Positions 26,132 to 35,415 of a stretch of 64,000 bases of DNA are shown here, one piece after another. The position numbers and the translations under genes were made by a program. How positions within the stretch are numbered: the first letter of the stretch is position 1; every line of letters starts with the position of its first letter. The notes beneath the pieces were generated by a model, which made no database searches, was not told the DNA's origin, and was given only the letters and a program-made list of their open reading frames with translations. Source of the DNA: Neolewinella xylanilytica (GTDB lineage Bacteria; Bacteroidota; Bacteroidia; Chitinophagales; Saprospiraceae); NCBI RefSeq assembly GCF_002934605.1, contig NZ_PTJC01000008.1:1-64000 (forward strand), given 5' to 3'.

Positions 26132-26648
26132 ACCGACCTCCCTTTACTTGCTCACGGTTTCCGGTTCACCGGATCCCCGCAGTCAAAGTTCCCGGCTACT
26201 AAACTCGTTCCGCTTTCTTTCTACCGTGAAAGTGATACCCTCCGTGGATATCGCCACCCTTCCATTGTATCAACCCGCTAAGGACCGGGCTCCGTGGCCA
26301 ACTCCCATTTTAACGTGGCGTAAGCAATGGGCGGATGCAGTCGCCGTGGTCATCAGTACGCCGGCCTACCTGGATAATTTACCCGGGCCGTTGAAAAACG
26401 CGCTGGATTGGTTGGCTACTTCCGGTGAAGCAGGCGGTAAGTCGGTTCTACCGATCACCTTCCCGCCCAGTCTCCCTAGGGGTAAGCACGTCATGCAATC
26501 CCTATTGTGGTCGCTGCAAGCACTGGGCGCCCGCGTACCCGCCAGCCTCCCCTTGGCACAGCCCGACCTAAATTTTACGGATAATGGTGATATTGTAGCT
26601 GGAGAGAACCGTGATTTTCTAGTAGCGGCACTTGAACTACTGTGCTAA
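26112..26648 (+). CDS. NADPH-dependent FMN reductase-like flavoprotein
   Basis: 178-residue flavodoxin-fold protein. LYLLTVSGSPDPRSQSSRLL is the FMN phosphate-binding loop, and AVAVVISTPAYLDNLPGPLK with NALDWLA is the second flavin contact of the NAD(P)H:FMN/quinone reductase family. The ATG at 26112 overlaps the previous gene by 20 bases, indicating coupling; earlier in-frame ATGs exist at 26091 and 26103. It may reduce flavin or quinones; the substrate is unknown. Confidence 0.8.
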   Translation: MKKRNAKPTSLYLLTVSGSPDPRSQSSRLLNSFRFLSTVKVIPSVDIATLPLYQPAKDRAPWPTPILTWRKQWADAVAVVISTPAYLDNLPGPLKNALDWLATSGEAGGKSVLPITFPPSLPRGKHVMQSLLWSLQALGARVPASLPLAQPDLNFTDNGDIVAGENRDFLVAALELLC

Positions 26649-26667
26649 TCCAACCCAACTCGAATCC

Positions 26668-28233
26668 GTGATTCGCCGAACGACTACCGTCCTGTTTTTC
26701 GTGGCCTATTTTCTCACTGGCTTATGGATCCTGGACGATTATGGTGTGAGCATGGACGAGGCGCTTCAACGCGATCACGGGCGGGTGATGCTAACCTACT
26801 GGGCGGATTTGTTGGAACTTGAGGCCCCGCGGTTGGATAGACTTTACCGCGCCATGCCGGCTTACGGCATGTTTTTTCCCGCAACCTCCTTGTTAACCGA
26901 GATGGTACTGGGGCTCGATGATAGTCAGTTTACGTACTTCCGGCTACGTCATGTCTTGCAATTCCTCCTATTCTTTCTCGCGGTGATCGCTTTTCATCGC
27001 TTGTTGCGCTACCGCTGGTCCACTAAGCAATGGTACCCCCTGCTAGGAGCAGTGATGCTGGTGCTTAGTCCGCGGATCTTTGCCCATGCTTTTTTCGATC
27101 CAAAGGACGTGGTGATGCTGTCACTTTACACGGTGACCACCTATACGCTGGTACGCTTTTTAAAGCTTCGCACTTGGGGAAGTGTATTGTTGCACGCCGT
27201 AGCCACCGGCATCTTACTCGGCAGCCGCCAGGCAAGTATTCTAATTCCCATGGCGACGGTGGTCCTGGTCCTGTACGAAACCTTAACCACGCCTCAGCTC
27301 CGACGTAAAACGGGACAACTGCTCATCTACCTAGTCGTGGCCCTCCCGATCGGGGTGCTTTGGAATCCGCACATTTATATGGACCAGGGAGACGGCCTGT
27401 TGCGATCGGTAACCAACGTAGCCGATTACCACTGGGATGGCATGGTTTTGTTTATGGGAGAGACCCTTAATCCAGGCACCATTCCCTGGTATTACCTGCC
27501 GACCTGGATCGGCCTTACCACTCCGGTAGTGTACTTGCTCTTCATTGCTGTAGGATTGGTTGTAGCGGTGGCCGGGCTCTGGCAATCATTCCGTACCCTA
27601 CGCCTGTACGACAGTCCCGCCAAACGGGCCGATCTACTTCTTATGGGGCTAACCTTCGCCCCGCTGCTGGCCGCCCTGGTACTGCAGGCACGGTTGTACC
27701 AGGGGTGGCGGCATCTGTTCTTCATCTACCCGGGACTAATCTATCTGGCCGTCGTCGGTCTGGACCGGGCCTTTGCCTGGAAGCCAAAAATATCTGGGGT
27801 GGTACTGGGAGCCGGAATGGCAGTTACGCTGATCACGATGGTCCGCATGCATCCGCACCAACAAGTATATTTCAACCAGCTGGTCTGGAACGGACCCAAC
27901 TTGCTCGACCAATACGAACTTGATTTTTGGGGCGTGAGCTACCGGAGAGCCTTTGTCATGATAGGACGCGATATTCCCGAAGGCGAGTACCGCACCGTCA
28001 AATGCCACGGATGGGCCTGCATGACCAATTTACGTGCCCTGCCACCGGAAACAAGAAATAAGTTCCGGGAGGTGGAGCATTGGCACGAGGCGGACTATTT
28101 TGCCACCGAGTTTTACTATCCCACCCACCGGGAACAGGTTTTGGCCCGGGAAGATATTTTTGCTAGACCGATCGTGGAAATGGCTCCCGGAGGGCACACT
28201 ATAATTGGTGTATACCCTGCTAAACTCAAATGA
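26668..28233 (+). CDS. Multi-span membrane glycosyltransferase-like protein (paralog 1)
   Basis: 521-residue polytopic protein with about ten to twelve hydrophobic helices, resembling GT-C fold (PMT/ArnT-like) glycosyltransferases. Near the N-terminus LDDYGVSMDEALQRDHGR carries the acidic pair in the first external loop where GT-C enzymes have their catalytic or metal-binding Asp. Other marks shared with paralog 2 are LSPRIFAHAFFDPKDV, GWRHLFFIYPGLIYLA and HPHQQVYFN. The C-terminal external part has a Cys-x4-Cys (KCHGWACMTN). The GTG at 26668 is chosen over a TTG at 26632. The stop overlaps the next ATG. Confidence 0.7.
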   Translation: MIRRTTTVLFFVAYFLTGLWILDDYGVSMDEALQRDHGRVMLTYWADLLELEAPRLDRLYRAMPAYGMFFPATSLLTEMVLGLDDSQFTYFRLRHVLQFLLFFLAVIAFHRLLRYRWSTKQWYPLLGAVMLVLSPRIFAHAFFDPKDVVMLSLYTVTTYTLVRFLKLRTWGSVLLHAVATGILLGSRQASILIPMATVVLVLYETLTTPQLRRKTGQLLIYLVVALPIGVLWNPHIYMDQGDGLLRSVTNVADYHWDGMVLFMGETLNPGTIPWYYLPTWIGLTTPVVYLLFIAVGLVVAVAGLWQSFRTLRLYDSPAKRADLLLMGLTFAPLLAALVLQARLYQGWRHLFFIYPGLIYLAVVGLDRAFAWKPKISGVVLGAGMAVTLITMVRMHPHQQVYFNQLVWNGPNLLDQYELDFWGVSYRRAFVMIGRDIPEGEYRTVKCHGWACMTNLRALPPETRNKFREVEHWHEADYFATEFYYPTHREQVLAREDIFARPIVEMAPGGHTIIGVYPAKLK

Positions 28234-29816
28234 TGGGCATTGGCCACCGCCTGGCAGTACTGCTTTTCTTCACCCTTCTGGTTCTCGTCGGTTACAACGT
28301 ACTCGATGATTACGGAATCAGTTGGGATGAATCGATCCAGCGACGGCACGGTCGGGTATCTCTGGATTATGCGGCCGAAAAGCTGGGAATCGAGCACGAA
28401 ACCCTCGAACCAAATTATGACCTGGAAGACTATCAGTGGGCTAATTATGGGATGATCTACCAGATCCTTGCCAGCCTGATCGAATTAAATATGGGCGTGG
28501 AGGACGACCCATTCGTGTATTACCGGATTCGGCACCTCATCAATTTCGGGTTGTATTTACTGGCCCTGGGCTGCTTTTACCGGATGCTTCGATTGCGATG
28601 GCCCGAACGCCCTTGGTACCCCCTTCTGGGCACGGTCATGTTGACCCTCAGCCCACGAATCTTCGCCCACGCCTTCTTCAATCCAAAGGACCATTTACTA
28701 CTGGTCTTCTACGTGATCGCCAGTTTTACCCTGCTACGGTTTCTGAAGGTTCGCAGCTGGTCCGCCCTGCTAACCCATGCCTTCGCTACCGCGCTGGCCC
28801 TAAACACCCGATTACCGGCCTTGATTATCCTGTTCGCAACGGTTGCGATCCTGGTTTGGGAGCAATTTACCGGTGGTCGCAAAGGCTACCGGGAACTGCT
28901 TATGGCCGCTTCGTATCCCGTTGTTTCCCTCCTGCTGATGATCCCCTTTTTCCCTTATCTGTGGGAAGACACGCTATCGAGGTTGATTGGTGCCTTCTCA
29001 GAGATGTCTGACTTTGACTGGGGAGGGTATAATCTACTGTTTGGGGATAGGATCGCGGCGGTCGACGTCCCGGCATACTACATACCGGCGTGGATCGTGA
29101 TCACTACGCCCGTAGCTTACGTCCTCTTATCCCTCACGGGGGGACTTCAGACCCTGCGTCACTCATGGGTAGCTATTCGAAGGGGTAGACTTTGGAAGGA
29201 CTTTGCCACTCAGTGTTATTTTACCCAGTCCGGTCTGTCTATCGGCCCCATCGTAGTTGTCATCTTGCTAGGATCGACGCTCTATAATGGATGGCGGCAT
29301 ATGCACTTCGTCTATCCCGGACTGGTCTATCTGGCTCTGGTGGGATTCGCGTACTGGCGGCGATTGTATCCCCCGGTGGCGGCGGCCATTCTAACAATCA
29401 CGCTAGCGGTTACGGCCTTCGATATGGTGAGGTATCACCCTCACCAAAACGTATACTTTAACTACCTGATCCACGGCGAACCGCTTGTATCCCGTTTTGA
29501 TATGGACTATTGGGGTGTTGGATATCGGGAAGCACTCACCCGACTGGCAAACTCCGTTCCGGAGGGAGAAACCAGAACGGTAAACTGCGCCAACTGGCCT
29601 TGCCAGGACAATCTGCTTTCCCTACCCCAACCGTTACGGGGGCGCCTACGAAGCGAGGGGGATGAAAACCGGGCAGACTTTCTGGCGACAAACTTTATCA
29701 ATTCCGACATAGAAGCGGCGTTTCGCCACGAGGGACGTTACGCCAATCCGGTCATAGAAATCAAACCCGCAGGCATCCTTACCATGGGTATTTATCGCCT
29801 GAAATCCGCCGAGTAA
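28230..29816 (+). CDS. Multi-span membrane glycosyltransferase-like protein (paralog 2)
   Basis: 528-residue polytopic protein, a paralog of the preceding gene with the same layout: LDDYGISWDESIQRRHGRVS in the first loop, LSPRIFAHAFFNPKDH, GWRHMHFVYPGLVYLA, HPHQNVYFN, and a C-terminal Cys-x4-Cys (NCANWPCQDN). GT-C enzymes use polyprenyl-phosphate sugars to glycosylate lipids or proteins at the outer face of the inner membrane; assignment here rests on topology and the acidic motif. ATG overlaps the stop of paralog 1 (ATGA), and the phosphodiesterase ATG overlaps its own stop. The two may form a pair with different acceptors or donors. Confidence 0.7.
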   Translation: MMGIGHRLAVLLFFTLLVLVGYNVLDDYGISWDESIQRRHGRVSLDYAAEKLGIEHETLEPNYDLEDYQWANYGMIYQILASLIELNMGVEDDPFVYYRIRHLINFGLYLLALGCFYRMLRLRWPERPWYPLLGTVMLTLSPRIFAHAFFNPKDHLLLVFYVIASFTLLRFLKVRSWSALLTHAFATALALNTRLPALIILFATVAILVWEQFTGGRKGYRELLMAASYPVVSLLLMIPFFPYLWEDTLSRLIGAFSEMSDFDWGGYNLLFGDRIAAVDVPAYYIPAWIVITTPVAYVLLSLTGGLQTLRHSWVAIRRGRLWKDFATQCYFTQSGLSIGPIVVVILLGSTLYNGWRHMHFVYPGLVYLALVGFAYWRRLYPPVAAAILTITLAVTAFDMVRYHPHQNVYFNYLIHGEPLVSRFDMDYWGVGYREALTRLANSVPEGETRTVNCANWPCQDNLLSLPQPLRGRLRSEGDENRADFLATNFINSDIEAAFRHEGRYANPVIEIKPAGILTMGIYRLKSAE

Positions 29817-30337
29817 TGCAGATAGGCCTACTTTCCGACACGCATTCCTACCTTGATCCGGCATTGTACCATCACTTTGCAGACTGCGACGAATTGTGGC
29901 ACGCTGGCGACATCGGCGACTCGACGGTACTAAATGAGCTGGAAGCTTTCAAGCCGATCCGGGCGGTCTACGGCAATATAGATGACACCGCCATCCGCAA
30001 TCGGTGTCCATTGGATCAATCGTTCACCGTCGCCGGACTGTCCGTATTTATGACGCACATCGGAGGATATCCCGGAAGGTATACGGCAAGAGTACGGAAC
30101 CTTCTGAAGGAGTTGCGGCCCAATCTATACCTGTGTGGGCACAGTCACATTCTAAAAGTGGTGATGGATAAGCAACTCGGTGTATTGCACATCAATCCAG
30201 GTGCTTGTGGCCGGCATGGCTTCCATCGCATGCGTACGGCCATGCGATTCCAGATCGACTCCGGCCGGATTACGAACGTGGAGGTTATCGAGCTTGGTTT
30301 GCGGGGTGCGATCCCTGCTGCTCCGGAGCGTCGGTAG
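29816..30337 (+). CDS. Metallophosphoesterase, YfcE/MJ0936 family
   Basis: 173-residue calcineurin-like phosphodiesterase with all five metal motifs: LSDTHS, AGDIGD, YGNIDD, THIGGYPG and CGHSHI, plus the C-terminal NPGACGRHG. Family members cleave phosphodiesters with Mn or Ni; the physiological substrate is unknown. Start ATG overlaps the glycosyltransferase stop (TAATG). Its 3' end overlaps the convergent CBS-domain gene by 53 bases. Confidence 0.9.
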   Translation: MQIGLLSDTHSYLDPALYHHFADCDELWHAGDIGDSTVLNELEAFKPIRAVYGNIDDTAIRNRCPLDQSFTVAGLSVFMTHIGGYPGRYTARVRNLLKELRPNLYLCGHSHILKVVMDKQLGVLHINPGACGRHGFHRMRTAMRFQIDSGRITNVEVIELGLRGAIPAAPERR

Positions 30338-31478
30338 CCGTTTTAGTTGGTTCGGCGGTTGCGGAAGATTTTGGCGTACCGCTCGTTTCCGGAACCTCCA
30401 GCCCCATGGCCCGTGCCCGCGCCTTCCAGCGCTCCCGCGCCAGCCGTTGCATGTCCTGGGTGCTGTCCATCTCATCCATGATCTCCAGGCCCAGTAAGGT
30501 TTCCATGGCGTCTTCCATGGTAACCAGTCCTTCCATGCCGCCGAACTCGTCGACAACCAGGGCAACGGGCTGGCGGCGTTCGAGCATCAGGTTGATGAGC
30601 TTATGCAGGGAAGTATCCTGGGGGATGGTAAGCAGATCGCGGACCAGTTCAAGGATGGGCTCGTCGTCCCGCTTTTCGATGATGGCTTTGTAGACCATAT
30701 CCTTTAGAACGTAGCCAAGGACCTGATCCCGCGTTTCACCAAATACGGGGTACCGACTGAAGGGACTATCATCGAACTTCTCATAAAACTCCCGGATGGT
30801 ACTTTTTGACCATGCCCCCACCACCACCGTGCGGGGAGTCATCACATCATGTACAGTAAGGGATTCGAAATCGAGCAGATTGCGGAGGATACGGCCCTCC
30901 TCCTCCTTCAATTGGCCCTGTTTCGTTTGGGCTTCGGCCATCATGGCGAATTCTACCCGGGTGAGGTTCGTACCGTGGGTTTCCCCGCCCCCCATGAGTC
31001 TATTCAGGGCATTGGACATCTGAACGATGCCGAGCAGTTTGAAAATCTTGACCAGTACGTTAAGGGCCTTTACGGTGAACGGAGCCAGTTGCTTCCAATA
31101 GGTGGCTCCGAGGTTTTTCGGGATGATCTCGGAAAAGATGAGTATCGCCAAAGTCATCAAAACACTGACGATCACTTCATACGAAAGGTCATAACCAATA
31201 AGCGGTAACGTAAAGCCGCCTTCACCAAAGGCGGCACCGGTGCTGGCACCCACCAAGATGGCCCCTACCGTATGGGCAATGGTATTGAGCGATAGAATCG
31301 CGGTTAGGGGTTCGTTGAGCTCCTTTTTAAAGCGCTGCAACAATTCTCCCGTAGCGGATTGTTCCTGCACTTTCACCTCTACGTAACTGGGGGTGATGGA
31401 GAGTAGCACGGCCTCGAAGATCGAGCAGAGAAAACTGAAAGCGATGGAGAGCAGCGCAAAAATAAGTAGGGAGGCCAT
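30285..31478 (-). CDS. CNNM/HlyC-type membrane protein with CBS domains
   Basis: 397-residue protein. A DUF21 (CNNM transmembrane) domain occupies residues 1-190 with about four helices, including NTIAHTVGAILVGASTGAAF and IFSEIIPKNLGATYW. A CBS pair follows (about 205-335): VHDVMTPRTVVVGAW and PVALVVDEFGGMEGLVTMED. There is no CorC/HlyC C-terminal domain; instead it ends in a hydrophilic low-complexity tail. Family members are linked to magnesium or cobalt transport. The 3' end overlaps the phosphoesterase gene on the other strand. Confidence 0.88.
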   Translation of the reverse strand: MASLLIFALLSIAFSFLCSIFEAVLLSITPSYVEVKVQEQSATGELLQRFKKELNEPLTAILSLNTIAHTVGAILVGASTGAAFGEGGFTLPLIGYDLSYEVIVSVLMTLAILIFSEIIPKNLGATYWKQLAPFTVKALNVLVKIFKLLGIVQMSNALNRLMGGGETHGTNLTRVEFAMMAEAQTKQGQLKEEEGRILRNLLDFESLTVHDVMTPRTVVVGAWSKSTIREFYEKFDDSPFSRYPVFGETRDQVLGYVLKDMVYKAIIEKRDDEPILELVRDLLTIPQDTSLHKLINLMLERRQPVALVVDEFGGMEGLVTMEDAMETLLGLEIMDEMDSTQDMQRLARERWKARARAMGLEVPETSGTPKSSATAEPTKTATDAPEQQGSHPANQAR

Positions 31479-31521
31479 AGGCGGAGTCGGTGATACCCCT
31501 TAGAAGGTATCTCACCATTGA

Positions 31522-33240
31522 TTAGTTTACGTACAGTCGTTGGAAGGGGACGATCACATCCGCGGGAAGCAACTCGTTGAGCTCGCGGAGTTCGTCCACC
31601 GTCATCCGGTACTGACGCGCAATTCCGTAGAGGCTTTCTCCCTCCTTTACCGTGTGTACCGCCCTTTCCTGTTGTAGGGGCACACCGTACGCGGGTGGAG
31701 CGGAAACCGATTGGGAACCCTCAGCCTCCTCCGGATCGCCATCGATGGGGCGGTACTGCGACGGGGCAACAACGGGGCGTGCGGCTGGATACGAATTGGA
31801 ATATTCGGTAGGTGGAGGGTCGATGGCCGGAGTCGCCGTCGGTCGCGGGCGACTTTCGCTTGCCGGACAGCTGCAATGGCTTGTCTTAAGGCGTTGCCCG
31901 ACCAGCGCGACCTGCGCGTCACCCAAATTGTTGAATTCCCGGAAACGCTCGGTCGTATAACCGTACCGTCGGGCCAGGCTGGCAAGGGTTTCTCCCGCCT
32001 GAACCAGGTGGTACTCGGCGGTATTTGCGTAAGAGGGTCTATCGATCGGGGCCGGTAAGTCGGACGCCGGAACTTCCACGGGCGGACTGCTGGCCGCAGG
32101 TACGATCACGGGCTGGCTCGCGGCGGGAGGAACGACTACCTGGGAACTTGCAGGGGTATTTTCGTAGTAGTCGTAGGGCGCTGGGGCAGTATACTCCTCC
32201 GTATCCGGTACCGGAACGGCGGGTGAGGGAGCTGCATAGTCGTTGCCGATGGCTAGCTCCTGCCCGACCCGGATAGTATTGCCGGTTAAGCGATTCGCGC
32301 GTTGCAGTTCCGCGACGGTGACCCCGTAGCGTCGTGATATGGCGTAGAGTGTCTCGCCGGGTGCCACGACGTGGATCGTAGCCGGCGGAAGGGAAGTAGG
32401 CGCAGTTACGGACGGTGCCGATTCGATGGTTTTGGTCTCCGGCACAACGGTTTGATCGACGGCGGGTCCGACTGCGGCGATGGGCTCCGGTTCGATGTAT
32501 AGGGGTACAAAGGTCGTGGCGGGTTTGACCTGCTCGCAGTTGTTCTGCAGGTAGTCGCTCACGGATGTACCGTTTACCTCTACGGCGGCGATCGACTCCC
32601 CCTTGCTAAAGCGGCCGTCGCCGGTGAGGTGCCGTTCCAGCACACCGAGGCCGGGAACCATGCGATAGCTGATATAGGGATAGGCGGTACCGGGATTATG
32701 CTGACGCAGCAGGTAACTCCGTTCACACCCACTGCCCTGCTGCCCTTCAAAAAGAACTTCGGCCCCTTCGCCCCCCTCGCCCAGGTCTACACCGATTACG
32801 CTATTTTCCCGGTCGAACGAGAAGGCGGCAAGGGGCGAGCGATAACTGATGCTCCCATTCATCTCTTTCAGAATAGCCGCCATCAGGACGGGCTCCTGCC
32901 GGTAGCCGCCCTCGGGCAGCGGCGTGATGAGGAAAAGATGGTCGATTCCGTTGTTGATGCGGTCCGTTTGTGGTTCCGTCAGGGTAAAGCTTTCGCAGGA
33001 GAGCGCGGATTCCGGAGGGCGGCTGCTCACGATCGCGCCCGCGGCATCCGTTTCCAGCAATACCCGTACGCCGAACCCCGCTGGCAGGCTGTAGGAAAAG
33101 TAGTCCATTTGAGGCGCGTCCTCCACCGTTCTTTGGTACCGGATGCGTTCGCCGCAATCTTGTCCGAAGAGAAGATAGATCTGCGCGGCGTAGCCTTGCC
33201 CCCACTGCAGGATGGCAAGTATTACGAAAAGTGATCTCAT
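31522..33240 (-). CDS. Secreted protein with three LysM domains
   Basis: 572-residue exported protein with a signal peptide (MRSLFVILAILQ, cleavage probably near residue 19). The first 240 residues are an unrecognised beta-rich domain with several cysteines. Three LysM modules follow, at about 290-335 (HVVAPGETLYAISRRYGVTV), 410-455 (HLVQAGETLASLARRYGYTT) and 525-572 (HTVKEGESLYGIARQYRMTV), separated by Pro/Ala/Ser-rich linkers. LysM binds peptidoglycan, so the protein should sit in the periplasm or outer membrane. No catalytic domain is visible; the N-terminal domain could be the effector. Confidence 0.85.
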   Translation of the reverse strand: MRSLFVILAILQWGQGYAAQIYLLFGQDCGERIRYQRTVEDAPQMDYFSYSLPAGFGVRVLLETDAAGAIVSSRPPESALSCESFTLTEPQTDRINNGIDHLFLITPLPEGGYRQEPVLMAAILKEMNGSISYRSPLAAFSFDRENSVIGVDLGEGGEGAEVLFEGQQGSGCERSYLLRQHNPGTAYPYISYRMVPGLGVLERHLTGDGRFSKGESIAAVEVNGTSVSDYLQNNCEQVKPATTFVPLYIEPEPIAAVGPAVDQTVVPETKTIESAPSVTAPTSLPPATIHVVAPGETLYAISRRYGVTVAELQRANRLTGNTIRVGQELAIGNDYAAPSPAVPVPDTEEYTAPAPYDYYENTPASSQVVVPPAASQPVIVPAASSPPVEVPASDLPAPIDRPSYANTAEYHLVQAGETLASLARRYGYTTERFREFNNLGDAQVALVGQRLKTSHCSCPASESRPRPTATPAIDPPPTEYSNSYPAARPVVAPSQYRPIDGDPEEAEGSQSVSAPPAYGVPLQQERAVHTVKEGESLYGIARQYRMTVDELRELNELLPADVIVPFQRLYVN

Positions 33241-33527
33241 CTACTAAGTGGTTTGGCGTCGTAAGTTCTATAGTAATAAGGTTACTAAAACGGGCCCCGC
33301 TTCATGAACTTGCCCCGCTTCGTAACGAATTCGATTGTCCCGGTCAAAAGCTAGCCTCCCGGTCAAACGGATCAGGACAAGGTAGGGAGATTTCCCCTTT
33401 CGAGGCCACGGGCCAAAGCGCTTCCGATTAAATTCACCCGTTTTGGCGAGGATTTAACTTTTTTCGGGCGACTGCGGGCGGCATCCTGCCCAACCGGATC
33501 CCGATCGATTAAACATTTCACCCATTG

Positions 33528-34058
33528 GTGGGGATTGCACTAGTAAATCCCCGCCACTTGCGAAACTTCATTCCTCTCCTGCTTAGTGTTTGCGTACTGG
33601 CCTGCACTCCGAACGACCGCCAGCAAATCGACCTCAGCGACAGCGTGGTTTCCGAACCGATCGACGGCGTCGGGCATTACGTATATGCCCTTACCATCCC
33701 CCGTGATGTCGAAGCCGGTGACAAATTCGAAGTACAGATGGAATGGCGCACCGTAGGCAGCGTAGACCCGAACGCCCGCTATACCATGGATGCCATTCTC
33801 ACCGGCCCGGAAACCAAAATATATTCGATCCCCTCCGGAGCCAACACCGTAGGAGAGCTGCACCTGGCCAACTGGTTGAGCTACACCTTCCCGGTGCCCG
33901 CCGAATTTCCCGCCGGCACCTACACTTTCGGCGTGCGCCTGACCGACGAGGTCGGGGACGGCGGGGAGGTGCCCCTCGGATTTATACCCGAACTGGAAAT
34001 TAGGGACGGGTTCTTCCGCCTAGCCGAAATCGCGGTCGTGAACCCGGCTACCGAGTAG
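33528..34058 (+). CDS. Hypothetical lipoprotein
   Basis: 176-residue lipoprotein with hydrophobic signal and lipobox VLAC. The mature part looks like one beta-sandwich (EVQMEWRTVGSVDP, YTMDAILTGPET, GELHLANWLSYTFPVP, GTYTFGVRLTDEVGDGG), compatible with an Ig-like or C2-like envelope protein. No ATG is available; GTG at 33528 is chosen over TTG at 33525. It overlaps the convergent symporter gene by 11 bases. The roughly 290 bases upstream (33241-33527) have no gene. Confidence 0.65.
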   Translation: MGIALVNPRHLRNFIPLLLSVCVLACTPNDRQQIDLSDSVVSEPIDGVGHYVYALTIPRDVEAGDKFEVQMEWRTVGSVDPNARYTMDAILTGPETKIYSIPSGANTVGELHLANWLSYTFPVPAEFPAGTYTFGVRLTDEVGDGGEVPLGFIPELEIRDGFFRLAEIAVVNPATE

Positions 34059-35367
34059 TTTCGGTGTAGTAATCGTCCAGCCGGCGTTCCTGGGGGTCAC
34101 CCAACTTGCCTACGGATTTGGCCACCAGAATAGCTACCGTAGCATCGCCGGTCACGTTGGCTACCGTGCGGCACATATCGAGCGGCCGGTCTACGGCAAA
34201 GATGAGCGCTAAGCCTACTTCCGGGATCCCCGCCTGGGCCAGTACGATCACTAACATCACCATCCCCGCTCCCGGAACGGCCGCGGAGCCGATACTCGCC
34301 GCCAGGGCGGTGGTGATGATCGTGAGTTGGGCGCCTAAGCCCAGCTCGATGCCATAGGCTTGGGCAATAAATACGGCGGCCACAGCCTGGTACAGGCTGG
34401 TGCCGTCCATATTGATCGTCGCGCCGATCGGCAGGACAAAGGAGGTGACTTCCTCGTCCACCCCCAGGTGTTCTTCCACGCGCTCCATGGTGACGGGTAG
34501 CGTCGCGGCGCTGGAGCTGGTGCTGAACGCCAGAAGCTGTGCCGGACTGATACCCGCCATGAATTCCCGGTAGCTCTGACCGGCGAATACCTTAACCAAC
34601 ATGGGATAGACCCCGAACACCATGATCGCCAACCCTAACAGCACGCAGGCACTGTACATCAGCAGGGCGACAAACAGGTCTTTACTCGGTGCCTCGACGA
34701 CCAGGGAAGCCAGTAGGGCGAACACGCCTACCGGGGCGGCCAGCATGATCAGGTCGATCAGCTTGAGGACCACCTCGTTGACGCCATCGAAGAAATCCTT
34801 CACGGGTTGCGCCTTCTTGGGGTCGATTAGGATTAAGCCAATGCCAAAGAAGATGACGAAAAAGATGACCTGCAGCATATTTCCGTTACTGCTGGCGGCG
34901 CCTACAATGTTATCCGGCACCAGATCAACCAGCGCCTGGAGAGGCCCGGCATCGGCCTGACGGGTGGCGTCGGTGATGCGGACGGCTGCGTCGCCGGCAA
35001 AGTCATTTAGCAAGTTATCGCGGGTGGTTTGATCGAGCCCGGTACCGGGGCCGACGAGGTTGACGATAACGAGACCGACGACAATGGCCAGTACGGTGGT
35101 CATCACGTAAAGCCCGATCGTTCGGACGCCCATCGTGCTCAGCTTGGAAACGTCCTTAAGGTCGGTGATCCCCTTTATTAGCGAAGCGACGATCAGCGGG
35201 ATGGCGATCAGCTTAAGGCTGTTGATAAAGATCGTGCCGAAGGGTTTGATCCAATCACTTACGAAATCCTCCCAGCCTAGATTGGCGGCCAGTACGCCGA
35301 AAGCGACGCCGAGGGCCATACCGATAAGGATTTGCCAATGCAGTGCCAGCTTTTTCATAGGTTTCAT
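34048..35367 (-). CDS. Dicarboxylate/amino acid:cation symporter (DctA/GltP family)
   Basis: 439-residue secondary transporter of the DAACS family, with about eight membrane helices and two re-entrant loops. Signature elements are LLAFSTSSSAATLPVTMERV (serine-rich loop HP1), GATINMDGTSLYQAVAAVFI and AVDRPLDMCRTVANVTGDA with the substrate-binding Asp, Arg and Asn. It takes up glutamate, aspartate or C4-dicarboxylates with sodium or protons; which one is not decidable here. It is monocistronic. Confidence 0.93.
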   Translation of the reverse strand: MKPMKKLALHWQILIGMALGVAFGVLAANLGWEDFVSDWIKPFGTIFINSLKLIAIPLIVASLIKGITDLKDVSKLSTMGVRTIGLYVMTTVLAIVVGLVIVNLVGPGTGLDQTTRDNLLNDFAGDAAVRITDATRQADAGPLQALVDLVPDNIVGAASSNGNMLQVIFFVIFFGIGLILIDPKKAQPVKDFFDGVNEVVLKLIDLIMLAAPVGVFALLASLVVEAPSKDLFVALLMYSACVLLGLAIMVFGVYPMLVKVFAGQSYREFMAGISPAQLLAFSTSSSAATLPVTMERVEEHLGVDEEVTSFVLPIGATINMDGTSLYQAVAAVFIAQAYGIELGLGAQLTIITTALAASIGSAAVPGAGMVMLVIVLAQAGIPEVGLALIFAVDRPLDMCRTVANVTGDATVAILVAKSVGKLGDPQERRLDDYYTETTR

Positions 35368-35415
35368 TTGGTTGGGTCAAAATAGCCCGGCCGGCATCAC
35401 ATAACAAAACGCCCC

